A stretch of DNA of 64,000 nt from Sphingobacteriia bacterium (GCA_017304685.1 JAFKLR010000003.1:930001-994000), one strand, 5' to 3'; counted from the stretch's first letter, positions 1 through 9,555 are shown. A program made the numbers and translations. Notes: generated by a model not told the origin, from the sequence alone.

Positions 1-836
1 TCATTTTCAATATCTACAAACGTTCTATGATCATCATCATTAACTTCGACACTACCAAAAAGAGCTTTTATTCTTTCTGCTTGTAAATAACTTATTCCAA
101 AGGCATGAGAAATATCATTAGTAATATGTTGACTTCCAACTGGTATAGTATCAATAAATTTAATTATTGATTTATCATACACAGCAATTGAAGTCACATT
201 AGAACCCATTTCAATTAGAGTAACACCTAATTCTTTTTCATCATGAGTCAAAACTCCTAAACCTGAAGCATACGCGCCAATAACAATATCACTAATATTA
301 ACTTGTGCGCGCGCAAAACAATTATCTAAATTATTTATTATAGTTACAGGAGCAAGAATTATATTAATTTTCGCAGTTAAATTACTACCGACCATCCCTA
401 CTGGGTTACTAACACCATGTATATCATTTACTACAAATTCGGTAGGAATATAGTGAATTATCTCATATTGCTCTTGATTAATACTATCTAACGCTTGTCT
501 AATTACTCTATTAACATCTTTATCTTTTATAAAATTATCGTTCAAAGTAATTTTAGAAGAAATGATTTGAGATATAATCTTACCGCCAGATATTGCGACT
601 ACAACGTCTTCGACTTTTATTCCTGCATCATCTTCTGCAGCTGCAATAACTTGCGCTAGAACATTTGCTGCTTGATTCATATCTATTATTTTACCCGAAC
701 GCACACCCTTAGACATTTGATATGATAAAGCAAGTATTTCTAAAGATTCATTATTTAAATTATATTTAGATATAGCGCATGTAGTTTTATAACTTCCTAT
801 ATCGATTACTGTAACGATATCACTTCTCTTCTTCAT
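1..836 (-). CDS. ftsA: Cell division protein FtsA (3' part, cut by window edge)
   Basis: FtsA is the actin-like ATPase that tethers FtsZ filaments to the inner membrane and recruits later division proteins. Reading leftward from an ATG at 836, the translation opens with MKKRSDIVTVIDIGSYKTT, matching the phosphate-1 loop of the actin/Hsp70 fold. It continues through VVAISGGKI (about residue 80) and LIEMGSNVTSIAVYD (about residue 210), the phosphate-2-like segment. The frame stays open to the window edge, so about 278 residues are seen and the C-terminal membrane helix is missing. The ATG overlaps the ftsQ stop by four bases (ATGA), implying translational coupling. It is the last visible gene of a leftward murC-murB-ddl-ftsQ-ftsA run; ftsZ would be expected next, outside the window. 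Confidence 0.92.
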   Translation of the reverse strand, partial: MKKRSDIVTVIDIGSYKTTCAISKYNLNNESLEILALSYQMSKGVRSGKIIDMNQAANVLAQVIAAAEDDAGIKVEDVVVAISGGKIISQIISSKITLNDNFIKDKDVNRVIRQALDSINQEQYEIIHYIPTEFVVNDIHGVSNPVGMVGSNLTAKINIILAPVTIINNLDNCFARAQVNISDIVIGAYASGLGVLTHDEKELGVTLIEMGSNVTSIAVYDKSIIKFIDTIPVGSQHITNDISHAFGISYLQAERIKALFGSVEVNDDDHRTFVDIEN

Positions 837-1639
837 TTTTCTTTCTTCTTATAATAAATTTTACCAGTAATTCTCATATCGATAACATCAATTTCAGGGC
901 CTAACAATCCTTTCTTTTTATCATATTCTGTTAGTAATTTTAACGCTTCTTCTATATTATTTTCTGGTAATTTTATTTCAGGCCCTCTTTTAAGTCTTAT
1001 ATTCCATCTTCTATCACCTATACGAATGGCAGCAGAAACTTTGTTATAAATTTTAGGATATTCCCTAAGCTTTTCAATTAACATCCCTGATGTAAGCCTT
1101 GAACCCTCTCCTACAATAACAGGTAAATGAAAAAATTTATCAATATCACTTTCATTGATAATATGCCCTTCATCATCGATTAAAGATTGCTTTTTATTAT
1201 TTTGCCAAATTGCGATAGGAGTACGCTCTACAATTTTTATATGTATAGTATTTGGCAGTTCTCTAGCAACAGAAGCGTTAAGAACCCAATCTAATTTTTC
1301 TAAATTTCTCTTTATTTCCCAAACATCAAGTTTTAAAATTGGAGTACCGACTTCACTTTCAATTGATTTAACAATCTCTTGATTTTTTAAGTTTACTTGC
1401 CCTTCTAAATAAACGTTCTCTAACTTTAAACCAAAGTCAGCAGTAAATTTATAAAAATCCTTAATTGATTGAATAATATAATTATCCAAAATATGAAATT
1501 GAATAATAATATATAAAGCTAAAGTTATAGTAAAAGTAACAATAAATTTAGCAGATTTAATTTGTTTTAGAATTTTTAATTTTAATTTACGCCAAAAACT
1601 AATTTTATAAGTTAAATATTCATTAGTGCTTAAAAGCAT
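833..1639 (-). CDS. ftsQ: Cell division protein FtsQ
   Basis: FtsQ is a bitopic inner-membrane protein that links early and late division proteins (FtsB/FtsL partners in the periplasm). The 268 residues show a basic cytoplasmic N-terminus, one hydrophobic segment at about residues 33-50, then a POTRA domain beginning near VYLEGQVNLKN and containing LDWVLNASVARELPNTI. The FtsQ beta domain follows, with TPIAIWQNN and IDDEGHII. Length is normal for the family. It overlaps ddl by 10 bases at its start and ftsA by four bases at its end, so it sits in a coupled operon. The position between ddl and ftsA is the standard dcw order and fixes the identification. Confidence 0.92.
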   Translation of the reverse strand: MLLSTNEYLTYKISFWRKLKLKILKQIKSAKFIVTFTITLALYIIIQFHILDNYIIQSIKDFYKFTADFGLKLENVYLEGQVNLKNQEIVKSIESEVGTPILKLDVWEIKRNLEKLDWVLNASVARELPNTIHIKIVERTPIAIWQNNKKQSLIDDEGHIINESDIDKFFHLPVIVGEGSRLTSGMLIEKLREYPKIYNKVSAAIRIGDRRWNIRLKRGPEIKLPENNIEEALKLLTEYDKKKGLLGPEIDVIDMRITGKIYYKKKEK

Positions 1640-2595
1640 CGTGCATTACCAACTAACGTTTCAATAATTTGATCATAACTTATTCCATGAAAGCTTGCAA
1701 TCTCAGGAACTATTGAGGTTGGGGTAAATCCTGGATGCGTATTAATTTCTAAAAAGAAAAACTTGTCAACTTTTGGATCGTCATTATATCTAAATTCCAC
1801 TCTAGAAATATCCTTCGCACCAATAAGTTTATGAATTTTCTCTGATATTTCTAATACTTCTTTCCTTTTTTCCGGCTTCATATCAACTGGCATAATATGC
1901 TCTGAACCACCAGGCGCATATTTAGCTTCATAATCATAGAACTTTCGATGAGTTTTTATTTCAAGAACATCAATGGCTTTGTTATTAACTATTCCTACCT
2001 GAATCTCACGACCTGGAATATATTCTTCAACAATTAATCTATCACCATAATGGTCGCCTACTGCATGTATATAACCAATTATATCAAAATTATCTTCTTT
2101 GAATACAACTTCAACACCAACACTTGAACCTTCAGCAATCGGCTTAACCACATAAGGTCTTGGTAAAGGCTCTGAAGTAATTTTATCTTTTATATTAATG
2201 ATTTTTCTATTGGGAATTAAAATGCCATTATTTGCAAGATACGAATTACAAAACTCTTTATTAAAAGCTATTGCAGAAGCAAGCGTTCCTGAATGAGTAT
2301 ATGGTATACGCATAATATCAAGAAGCGCAGGTATTCTACCATCTTCTCCATAAGTCCCGTGTAAAGCATTAAATACTAAATCTGGCTTTACTCTTGTAAG
2401 CATATCACTAATATCAAATCCAGGATCTATTGAAGTATATTTGTAACCTAGCTTTTTTAAAGAGTTACAGACACCTCTTCCGCTAACAAGAGAAACTTCT
2501 CTTTCCTTAGATTCGCCACCAGTAAATACCGCTATGTGTTTTTTACTTCCAACAACATGATGTTCTTCTAAAATTTCAGATTTTCTAATTTCCAT
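1630..2595 (-). CDS. ddl: D-alanine--D-alanine ligase
   Basis: This ATP-grasp ligase joins two D-alanines to make the dipeptide that MurF adds to the peptidoglycan precursor; it acts in the cytoplasm. The 321-residue protein has the N-terminal GGESKEREVSLVSG loop (about 26-39), the NALHGTYGEDG motif (about 76-86), the ATP-binding EGSSVGVEV loop (about 155-163) and the metal- and substrate-binding EINTHPGFTPTSIVPE near the C-terminus. The residues before GSKKHIAVF are a short extension that may or may not be translated. It lies between murB and ftsQ, 23 bases after murB. All key motifs are intact. Confidence 0.95.
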   Translation of the reverse strand: MEIRKSEILEEHHVVGSKKHIAVFTGGESKEREVSLVSGRGVCNSLKKLGYKYTSIDPGFDISDMLTRVKPDLVFNALHGTYGEDGRIPALLDIMRIPYTHSGTLASAIAFNKEFCNSYLANNGILIPNRKIINIKDKITSEPLPRPYVVKPIAEGSSVGVEVVFKEDNFDIIGYIHAVGDHYGDRLIVEEYIPGREIQVGIVNNKAIDVLEIKTHRKFYDYEAKYAPGGSEHIMPVDMKPEKRKEVLEISEKIHKLIGAKDISRVEFRYNDDPKVDKFFFLEINTHPGFTPTSIVPEIASFHGISYDQIIETLVGNARCF

Positions 2596-2618
2596 ATAAA
2601 ATTACAACCCTTAACTAC

Positions 2619-3530
2619 TTATTTATCACCTATTATTTTTATTTCCCATTCAAGTTTTATGCCACTATTTTCAAATACTTTTTGTCGCACAACTTCACCT
2701 AAATTTTCTATATCTTCTGCTGTGGCTTTGCCATGATTAATCAAAAAATTACAATGCAGCTCTGAAACTTGCGCGTCACCAATTCTTAAACCACGGCAAC
2801 CTGCTTTATCAATTAATTCCCAAGCTTTATATTTCTCTGTATTTTTAAATGTACTTCCACCTGTTCGCGAGCGAATTGGTTGTGTAGCATTACGTTTATC
2901 AGCTATATTTTTAATTTTTAAGGATATGTTTTCTTTTGTATCCCTATAATAAGAAAACCAAGCTTTGGTAAAGATATAGTTTTCTGATATTTGTGATCCA
3001 CGATAATAAAACCCAAAATCTTTATTTTCTATAATTCTAATATCACCTTTTTCATCAACATACTCAGCCTTTATGAGCCTTTCAGAAATATCGGAACCAT
3101 AAGCACCAGCATTCATTTTAATACCACCACCTATCGTTCCAGGAATACCAGATAAAAATTCAAACCCACCTAATTCATTATTTAATGCATACATTGAAAC
3201 ATTATAATCTAGTGTTCCTGCTCCTGTAATAAGTGAATTTTCATCGTGCTCAATTGTACAAAATTCCTTACCTAACTTAATTACAACTCCATCTATTCCC
3301 TTATCTCTTATAATAATATTTGAACCAACACCTAATATATATATATTTAAATCTGCAGGTTTATTTTTAATAAAATTAGCTAGATCTTTTACATCATATG
3401 GTCGAAATAAAATTTTAGCTTTACCACCTACTCTAAACCAATTAGTTGGAGATAAATCAGCATTAAAGCGATAAGTGCCTTTAACTTCGGGTAGATTTAA
3501 TTCTTCGCTATTTGTAAACGTCATGAGCAT
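2619..3530 (-). CDS. murB: UDP-N-acetylenolpyruvoylglucosamine reductase MurB
   Basis: MurB is the FAD- and NADPH-dependent enzyme that makes UDP-N-acetylmuramate. The 303 residues contain the FAD-binding stretch LGVGSNIIIRDKGIDG (about 66-81), GIPGTIGGGIKMNAGAYG (about 128-145), the substrate-binding YYRGSQI, and the catalytic-serine region TGGSTFKN (about 224-231). The tail HCNFLINHGKATAEDI is also typical. The start is the ATG at 3530, with a second ATG two codons in. Only two bases separate it from the murC stop, so the two genes form one transcript and probably share ribosomes. Confidence 0.95.
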   Translation of the reverse strand: MLMTFTNSEELNLPEVKGTYRFNADLSPTNWFRVGGKAKILFRPYDVKDLANFIKNKPADLNIYILGVGSNIIIRDKGIDGVVIKLGKEFCTIEHDENSLITGAGTLDYNVSMYALNNELGGFEFLSGIPGTIGGGIKMNAGAYGSDISERLIKAEYVDEKGDIRIIENKDFGFYYRGSQISENYIFTKAWFSYYRDTKENISLKIKNIADKRNATQPIRSRTGGSTFKNTEKYKAWELIDKAGCRGLRIGDAQVSELHCNFLINHGKATAEDIENLGEVVRQKVFENSGIKLEWEIKIIGDK

Positions 3531-3532
3531 TT

Positions 3533-4990
3533 TTAAGATAAAACTATATTATTAGATTTAAAATAATTAATCAATTGTGCAGGTAGTGCATTTGCCCATG
3601 CAGTAATATTACCGGCACCTAAACAAAGTACTAAATCTCCTTTTTTAGCTATACTTCCAACTAATTCAGCTAATTGCTCAGGATTCTCAAAAGATTTAAT
3701 CGATAAATTTGAATTATGCTGCCTTATAGCTTCTATTAAAACTTCTTTACTTACCCCTTCAATTGGCTTTTCACCAGCTGAATATATATCTGCAACTATT
3801 AAATTATCTATATCATCAAATGCCTTAGTAAAATCAGCAAATAAATTATGTAAACGTGTGTATCTATGAGGCTGGAATACAACTATAATTTTTCCGCCTG
3901 CTTTTTTCACAACTTGGACAGCAGTTTGAATTGTAGCTTTAATTTCGGTTGGATGATGCGCGTAGTCATCAATTACTTTAATACCTTCTACTTCACCGGT
4001 AAGAGTAAATCTTCTTTTTACACCTTTAAATGATTTAAACCCATTTTTAAGTCCTTCTTGGGTAAAACCAAGTTCAATACCTATTGTTAAAGCTGCTAAT
4101 GAATTTAAAATATTATGCCTTCCAGGAACTGGGATGAAGCAATCTTTTATTATTTTTATTTTTGATTTAACTTTATCAGAAATAACTATATCGTAATAAG
4201 AGCCATTTACTTCTGAACGAATATTTGTTGCCATAACATCCGCCTTTTTATCAATACCATAAGTTATAATTTTACGATCGATAACTTCTTGAGCTAACTT
4301 AGCTACTTCTTCATGATCATTACATAGCACTGCAAATCCATAAAAAGGAATATTTTCTACAAATTGTTTATAGGCTGCTTTAAGATTGTCGAAAGTACCA
4401 TAATGTTCCATATGATCTTCATTCATATTAGTAATAATCACAATACTTACCGGTAATTTAGTAAAAGAACCATCTGATTCATCAGCTTCTGCTATTAAAT
4501 ATTCACTTTCACCTAAGTAAGCGTTAGTAAGTTTAGAATTTATTACACCACCATTAATTACTGTTGGCTCTAAACCTTCCGCTTCAAAAACTGAAGCAAC
4601 AAGAGAGGTAGTTGTAGTTTTACCATGTGTTCCTGCAACTCCAATTGAAAATTTAAACCTCATTAATTCAGCAAGCATTTCGGCTCTTTGAATAATTGGA
4701 ATCCTTTTCTTTCTCCCTGCTATAATTTCTGGGTTATCCATTTTTACAGCTGAAGATCTAACAATAACAGAAGCATCTTCTATGTTTTCTTCTTCATGAC
4801 CTATTACAACCTTAATACCCATATCTTGTAAATGTTTTACCTGGCTAGTTAAAGCAACATCCGAACCTTGAACTTTGCAACCTAGATTATGCAATATTTC
4901 TGCAATACCGCTCATTCCTATTCCGCCAATACCTACAAAATGAATAACACCAAAGCGGCTTGTTATAATATTTCTAGACATTAAAAACAT
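3533..4990 (-). CDS. murC: UDP-N-acetylmuramate--L-alanine ligase MurC
   Basis: MurC adds the first stem-peptide residue, L-alanine, to UDP-MurNAc in the cytoplasm. At 485 residues it is of normal length. It shows the N-terminal GIGGIGMSGIAEIL loop (about 20-33), the P-loop GTHGKTTTTS (about 120-129), and EADESDGSF (about 167-175). DDYAHHPTEI (about 341-350) is a Mur-ligase family C-domain motif. It is the first gene of the leftward dcw run. Two in-frame ATGs, at 4990 and nine bases on, are both possible starts. A divergent lipoprotein gene begins 91 bases upstream, so promoters for both must lie in that gap. Confidence 0.95.
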   Translation of the reverse strand: MFLMSRNIITSRFGVIHFVGIGGIGMSGIAEILHNLGCKVQGSDVALTSQVKHLQDMGIKVVIGHEEENIEDASVIVRSSAVKMDNPEIIAGRKKRIPIIQRAEMLAELMRFKFSIGVAGTHGKTTTTSLVASVFEAEGLEPTVINGGVINSKLTNAYLGESEYLIAEADESDGSFTKLPVSIVIITNMNEDHMEHYGTFDNLKAAYKQFVENIPFYGFAVLCNDHEEVAKLAQEVIDRKIITYGIDKKADVMATNIRSEVNGSYYDIVISDKVKSKIKIIKDCFIPVPGRHNILNSLAALTIGIELGFTQEGLKNGFKSFKGVKRRFTLTGEVEGIKVIDDYAHHPTEIKATIQTAVQVVKKAGGKIIVVFQPHRYTRLHNLFADFTKAFDDIDNLIVADIYSAGEKPIEGVSKEVLIEAIRQHNSNLSIKSFENPEQLAELVGSIAKKGDLVLCLGAGNITAWANALPAQLINYFKSNNIVLS

Positions 4991-5081
4991 CTACTTCTCC
5001 GTACTAATTTTTTTATCTATTGATTAATTTTAAAATACTTTTATTATAGTAATTAATTCAATAACTTATTTGGACCTTTAT

Positions 5082-5822
5082 ATGAAACATATTACTTATT
5101 CCAGTTTTATGCAATTCTATTCTTTTACAAGTAAACATATTTTTAAAATTTGTTTAGTTTTAAGTATAACTAGTTTAAATGGATGCGTTATCGCTGATAA
5201 AGCTATGGGTCATTTAGGTTTCAAAGTACGAAATCCTTTTTTTAACGACAGCAATGAAGCTAATAAAAAATACAATCAAGAATTTACTCTTACAGAAAGA
5301 AAAATGCCTGAAGGTAACAAACAATTTTTAGGTGTAGGCACACAAGTAAAATCTAAAAATTTAGTTAAAACTATTGAAGACGATCCAGAGCAATTTGACA
5401 GTAAAAAAGCGAATGATTTTTGGAAAAAAGTATACAATGATAAGCATCCAAAATTAAAAAATATTCCTAAAACAGATAAATCTTTTGATAAAATAAAAGA
5501 GGAAAATAAAGTAGAAATACATAAAGTTAAAACTAAAGAATTAAAAGATACTAATATGTACTCTGAATCTCCTCCAACTCAACCATTCGATGAAATTGGT
5601 GATGTAACTGAGACAAAAAAAATTGAAGTAAAAACAAAAGAATTAAAACCAACTATTCCTGCTAAACCTGTGGTAAAAGAAACAACCACTGTTAAAGAAA
5701 CCACAACTACAACCGTAACTCATGAGCCAGAAATTGAAGTATTAGACGTTGGCGAAGAAATGGCTGATGAAACAGTTGTAAATCAAATTGAATTCGTTGA
5801 TCCAAATAAATATAAAAAATAA
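5082..5822 (+). CDS. Predicted lipoprotein with charged, repeat-bearing tail
   Basis: I do not recognise a family. From the ATG at 5082 the protein has about 246 residues. Its N-terminus is hydrophobic (KHIFKICLVLSITSLNGC), ending in a plausible lipobox with Cys near residue 35, so it is probably lipidated and periplasm-facing. After that the sequence is polar and lysine-rich. The segment VKTKELK occurs twice, about 30 residues apart, and is followed by a run of KETTTVKETTTTTVT before an acidic tail. The composition suggests an extended, unfolded region that could span the periplasm. An in-frame TTG four codons upstream is a less likely start. A hairpin that can act as a terminator follows the stop. 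Confidence 0.6.
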   Translation: MKHITYSSFMQFYSFTSKHIFKICLVLSITSLNGCVIADKAMGHLGFKVRNPFFNDSNEANKKYNQEFTLTERKMPEGNKQFLGVGTQVKSKNLVKTIEDDPEQFDSKKANDFWKKVYNDKHPKLKNIPKTDKSFDKIKEENKVEIHKVKTKELKDTNMYSESPPTQPFDEIGDVTETKKIEVKTKELKPTIPAKPVVKETTTVKETTTTTVTHEPEIEVLDVGEEMADETVVNQIEFVDPNKYKK

Positions 5823-5824
5823 CT

Positions 5825-5852
5825 AAATAGGTGAGTATATACTCATCTATTT
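5825..5852. terminator. Bidirectional hairpin terminator between convergent genes
   Basis: A near-perfect inverted repeat runs from AAATAGGTGAGTA to TACTCATCTATTT, with a two-base centre and one G-T pair. It lies between the stop of the lipoprotein gene (5822) and the stop of the leftward gene ending at 5853, and is followed by a T-rich run on the + strand. Position and symmetry suggest it ends transcription from both sides. Confidence 0.6.
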
Positions 5853-6461
5853 CTATTTTCTTTCCTGATGATTTTCACCAACCTGATGTTTATTTCGATA
5901 CTCTATAGCCTTTCTATTTTGTAGCGAAGATTGCGAAGTCACTTCATAATAAGCTTGATAACTTAAACAAGCAGTAAATACACCTGATAATGTTTTTTCC
6001 ATTCTATCAACTGATTTTATTAAATCTTTAGACCCTAAAAATTTAGAAACTATCCCAGCAAATAACAATCCTCCAAATATTTTTAAACCTTGATAGACAA
6101 TAAAACTAAAAACAGAAGAATAATTTTGTTTAATTTTATATTTAAATCTCTGATAAACACCTTTAAAAGTTGAACTTAAACCTTCAATCATTTCATTTAT
6201 TTGATCAATTTGACGTTCGTCAGATGAAGGGCCATAAAGCTTCGGCTTGTTAGCAATTTCTTTTTTATTTACAACTAATTTATTATCAATAAAATTTACT
6301 TTATCTCTTTCTGTAGGAAAAACTCTTTCTAATAATTTAAATTCGCTAAAATATCTCTCTGCTAATTGCTTATCAACTGAATTTTGTTTTAAATAATCAG
6401 GGATTGGATAAGAGTTTTGGTCATGAAATGGATAATTTTGTAAACTACACGAAGCGTCAGG
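5853..6461 (-). pseudogene. Downstream (-1 frame) half of a frameshifted gene; membrane segment
   Basis: This frame is open from a stop at 6474-6476 down to 5853, but the first ATG is only at 6191, leaving a 112-residue ORF if read alone. The codons upstream of that ATG make sensible polar protein (PDASCSLQNYPFHDQNSYP and onward). They join smoothly to the 6389-7147 reading frame after a -1 shift at an A-AAA-AAC heptamer (6461-6467). The segment contributes 202 residues including one hydrophobic stretch, FIVYQGLKIFGGLLFAGIV, likely membrane-associated. Function is unknown. It is either the 3' half of a broken gene or the product of programmed frameshifting; the annotated boundary assumes the shift at 6461. 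Confidence 0.5.
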
Positions 6462-7147
6462 TTTTTTTGATCTCTAGATTTTCTAAATTTTGTAACATCG
6501 CTATCATCTAAGTAAAACAATGCCTCTGAGAAATTATTGTTTGAAATCACTGCGGTAATATTATCTCTTATTTGCATTTTTGAAAAACCAAACTTTTTCT
6601 TTGGCTCATTTTGCAAATTATTATTTGTATACTGAAAAAGACGAATCATAGCCATTTGAGTCAAATCATCCGCATTCTCATAATATTCCTTAATTTTCGC
6701 TTTATTTTCTCCTAATATTTTATCAAAAACCCATCCATTATTATTGTAATAAAATGCCCTTGAACTTCTTGAATCATCTAAAAGAAAACCCTTGTTTTTG
6801 AAAAAAAGAGGTAAGTAATGATGTATTGAATCAATATTAAATATTTCGATTATTGTATTTGCTTTATATGCAGAAGATTCATCGGAATGTAAGGTTTTTA
6901 ATATTACATCACTAAAGATCTTTACGTATAAGCCCCTTAACTTTTTTGCTTGTTCATTTGGTAAGTTATTTGATGTAATTAAAACATTAATTTCTTCTTT
7001 TAAAACTTTCAACTCATTTAAAAAGCCTTGTGGGTGATTTTGAATGTTTTCAGAAACATTGTTCCAAGCTTTATCTAAAAACTCTGAATAATCTTTAAAT
7101 TTATCATTAAGCAATCTAATTTTAAAATCATCAATAAATTGTTTCAT
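6389..7147 (-). CDS. Unrecognised protein, probable 5' part of a frameshifted 431-residue gene
   Basis: The ORF starts at an ATG preceded by an AGGAGTG ribosome site (7148-7156). It encodes 252 residues rich in Asn, Lys and Phe, with no family I recognise and mostly helical character. The last 23 residues, after KSRDQKN, look unlike the rest and overlap the other frame. A -1 shift at the heptamer at 6461-6467 would replace them with a 202-residue continuation. I therefore read 5853-7147 as one gene, about 431 residues, with a frame disruption or a recoding site. It stands alone, convergent with the lipoprotein gene and divergent from glpX. Confidence 0.55.
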   Translation of the reverse strand: MKQFIDDFKIRLLNDKFKDYSEFLDKAWNNVSENIQNHPQGFLNELKVLKEEINVLITSNNLPNEQAKKLRGLYVKIFSDVILKTLHSDESSAYKANTIIEIFNIDSIHHYLPLFFKNKGFLLDDSRSSRAFYYNNNGWVFDKILGENKAKIKEYYENADDLTQMAMIRLFQYTNNNLQNEPKKKFGFSKMQIRDNITAVISNNNFSEALFYLDDSDVTKFRKSRDQKNLTLRVVYKIIHFMTKTLIQSLII

Positions 7148-7360
7148 TTACACTCCTTTTGTTACTCTCATACTGTTGTATAAAAACAGAAGAGTTAAAT
7201 TTATATTAATAACTTAATTAAGTACAACTAATTATTAATTTTTGTCAATGAAAATGGTAATTAATAATTCCTTATTCTTCAAAAACTTAATATATTCCAT
7301 TGCCAAGCTCCTATTTTTTAATTATTTTATAGAAAACAATTTTAAAACTAATAATATTCT

Positions 7361-8368
7361 ATGATTTTATCTAATATTCTATACGCCCTAAACCCTGACC
7401 ATAATAAAAAACTCGAAAAATTAATTTATGATGCTGTATTTATTACAGAAAGCGCTGCTATGGCTTGCATGCCTTTAATCGGCCTTGGTAATGAAAAACT
7501 TGCTGATCAAGCTGCTGTAAATGCAATGCGTGATGCTATGAATAAAACTCCTTTCTCTGGTAAAATTGTTATTGGTGAAGGTGAAAGAGATGAAGCCCCA
7601 ATGCTCTTTATAGGTGAAGAAGTAGGTTGTGGCGATGGCCCTTCGGTTGATATTGCCGTAGACCCGCTTGAAGGCACAACTTTATGCGCACATGCGGCTC
7701 CAAATTCATTAGCAGTGCTGGCAATTGGTGAAGAAGGTACACTTCTTAATGCTCCAGATGTTTATATGGATAAAATCGCAGTTGGTGGTTGTAATTTACC
7801 AAATGATTTAATAAGCCTCGATAATACCCCTGAACAAAACTTAAAAGAAGTTGCAAAAGCAAAAAAATGTAGCGTGTCTGATTTAGGTGTAATGATACTT
7901 AACCGCCCTCGTCATCAAGAATTAATTACGAAAGTAAGAAGTACAGGCGCTAGAGTTCATTTAATTAGTGATGGTGACATTGCAGCCAGTATTTTTACCA
8001 CTGATCCTTCTACAAATATTGATGTTTATATGGGGATTGGAGGAGCTCCTGAAGGTGTACTTGCAGCAAGCGCTCTTAAAGTATGTGGGGGTCAGTTTGT
8101 AGGTAGACTTATAGCAATGAGCGACGAAGAAAAATCAAGAGTTGCTAAAATGGGTATTACAGACATTAATAAACAATATAATATAAATGAACTAGTAAAA
8201 TCCGATTGTTTATTTGTTGCAACAGGTGTTACTGATGGCATACTACTTAAAGGCGTAAAAAAATATAATACGCATTATTTAACAAACACCTTAGTCATGC
8301 ATTATGCAACTAAAACTGTAAGAAATATAACGAATAAAATTTTAGTTAATTCAAATAATGAAAGCTAA
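7361..8368 (+). CDS. glpX: Fructose-1,6-bisphosphatase class II
   Basis: GlpX hydrolyses fructose-1,6-bisphosphate to fructose-6-phosphate, a gluconeogenic step that feeds sugar-phosphate and cell-envelope precursors. The 335 residues show the class II features: GEGERDEAPM (about 66-75) and the metal-binding DIAVDPLEGTT (about 92-102). They also include GAPEGVLAASALK (about 228-240). Length is normal. It is 26 bases before ftsW on the same strand and may be co-transcribed with ftsW-murG, an unusual neighbour for a gluconeogenic enzyme. The 213 bases upstream hold an AT-rich inverted repeat at 7230-7267 (ATTATTAATT and its complement) and probably the promoter. Confidence 0.93.
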   Translation: MILSNILYALNPDHNKKLEKLIYDAVFITESAAMACMPLIGLGNEKLADQAAVNAMRDAMNKTPFSGKIVIGEGERDEAPMLFIGEEVGCGDGPSVDIAVDPLEGTTLCAHAAPNSLAVLAIGEEGTLLNAPDVYMDKIAVGGCNLPNDLISLDNTPEQNLKEVAKAKKCSVSDLGVMILNRPRHQELITKVRSTGARVHLISDGDIAASIFTTDPSTNIDVYMGIGGAPEGVLAASALKVCGGQFVGRLIAMSDEEKSRVAKMGITDINKQYNINELVKSDCLFVATGVTDGILLKGVKKYNTHYLTNTLVMHYATKTVRNITNKILVNSNNES

Positions 8369-8394
8369 GATTAAACCATTAAGAGAATTATTTA

Positions 8395-9555
8395 ATGGCT
8401 ATTGAAAAACAGAGAAATACTTTTTTAGCACAGTGGTGGTGGGCAATTGACAGAGTAATACTTGCCTGCATCTTAGTCCTTATGGCTTTTAGCGCTTTCA
8501 TGGTAGCGACAGCTAGCCCTGCAGTTGCCGAACGTATTGGAATTGAGTCATTATTTTTTATTCGCAAACAAATAATATATTTACTTCTTTCTCTTATAAT
8601 TATATTTGGCATTTCGCTTCTATCTGCAGATTTGATTAAAAAATTTTCTTTAATAGGATTTATCACTGGCGTAATTATGCTGGTACTAGTTTTATTTATG
8701 GGAGCAGAGTTTAAAGGAGCAAAAAGGTGGCTAAGTTTATTCGGCTTTTCATTGCAACCATCAGAATTCATAAAACCATTCTTCTCAGTAATTACTGCGT
8801 GGTTACTTTCTCAAAAATATAAGGATCAAGAATTCCCCGCTTTTTCATTATCTCTTTTCATTTATGCCGTTGTAGCCTGTTTGATTATTTTACAACCAGA
8901 TTTGGGAATGACTATTACCTTAACAATAATTTGGGCTGGTCAATTATTTTTAGCAGGTATCTCTTTCTTTTGGGTATTTTTATCTGGAGTTGGAGGAGCC
9001 TTAATCATTACTCTTGCATACTTTTTTCTTCCTCACGTTTCCAAAAGAATTGATAACTTTTTGAATCCAGAACAAAGTGAAAACTATCAAGTCATGCGTT
9101 CACTTGAAGCTTTTGTTAATGGTGGGTTTTATGGAACAGGTCCAGGAGAAGGCGTTGTAAAACAATTTATACCTGATTCACATACCGATTTTATATTTGC
9201 AGTAATTGGCGAAGAACTAGGATTTGTCACTTGCGTGTTAGTTATATTTATTTATTGTTTAGTGGTAATTAGAAGCCTATTTAGAATGTGCAATGAAAGT
9301 GATACATTCTTAGTATTTGCCGTATCAGGTATTATAATACAATTTGGCATTCAATCCATGATAAACATGGGTGTTACTTTAAATCTTCTTCCTACCAAAG
9401 GAATGACGTTACCTTTTATTAGTTACGGGGGGTCGTCAATGTTCGCTATTGCAATTGCGGTTGGAATTATTTTAGCTTTAACTAAAAGAAAATTTGGTTC
9501 CCATAAATACCATAAAGCAAGGAATTTATCTTATAAACTTAAGGAACTTACATGA
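8395..9555 (+). CDS. ftsW: Peptidoglycan glycosyltransferase / division protein FtsW
   Basis: FtsW is the SEDS-family polymerase of septal peptidoglycan, a polytopic inner-membrane protein. The 386 residues have about ten hydrophobic segments and the family signatures GAKRWLSLFGFSLQPSEFIKP split across the loop near residues 106-125. Also present are PDSHTDFIFAVIGEELG (about 258-274) and TLPFISYGGSSM (about 342-353). Length fits FtsW. Its stop overlaps the murG start by four bases (ATGA at 9552-9555), so the two are coupled. The pairing with murG, rather than with a PBP2 gene, supports FtsW over RodA. Confidence 0.93.
   Translation: MAIEKQRNTFLAQWWWAIDRVILACILVLMAFSAFMVATASPAVAERIGIESLFFIRKQIIYLLLSLIIIFGISLLSADLIKKFSLIGFITGVIMLVLVLFMGAEFKGAKRWLSLFGFSLQPSEFIKPFFSVITAWLLSQKYKDQEFPAFSLSLFIYAVVACLIILQPDLGMTITLTIIWAGQLFLAGISFFWVFLSGVGGALIITLAYFFLPHVSKRIDNFLNPEQSENYQVMRSLEAFVNGGFYGTGPGEGVVKQFIPDSHTDFIFAVIGEELGFVTCVLVIFIYCLVVIRSLFRMCNESDTFLVFAVSGIIIQFGIQSMINMGVTLNLLPTKGMTLPFISYGGSSMFAIAIAVGIILALTKRKFGSHKYHKARNLSYKLKELT

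Noticed and set aside
1155..1382. 75-residue ORF opposite ftsQ
   Set aside because: Antisense shadow of a conserved gene. The same applies to ORFs opposite ftsW (8388), murG-like stretches, waaA (38128), the Toprim protein (47758) and the cargo genes.
7230..7267. Inverted repeat as glpX operator
   Set aside because: Fully AT arms in AT-rich DNA, so chance is likely.
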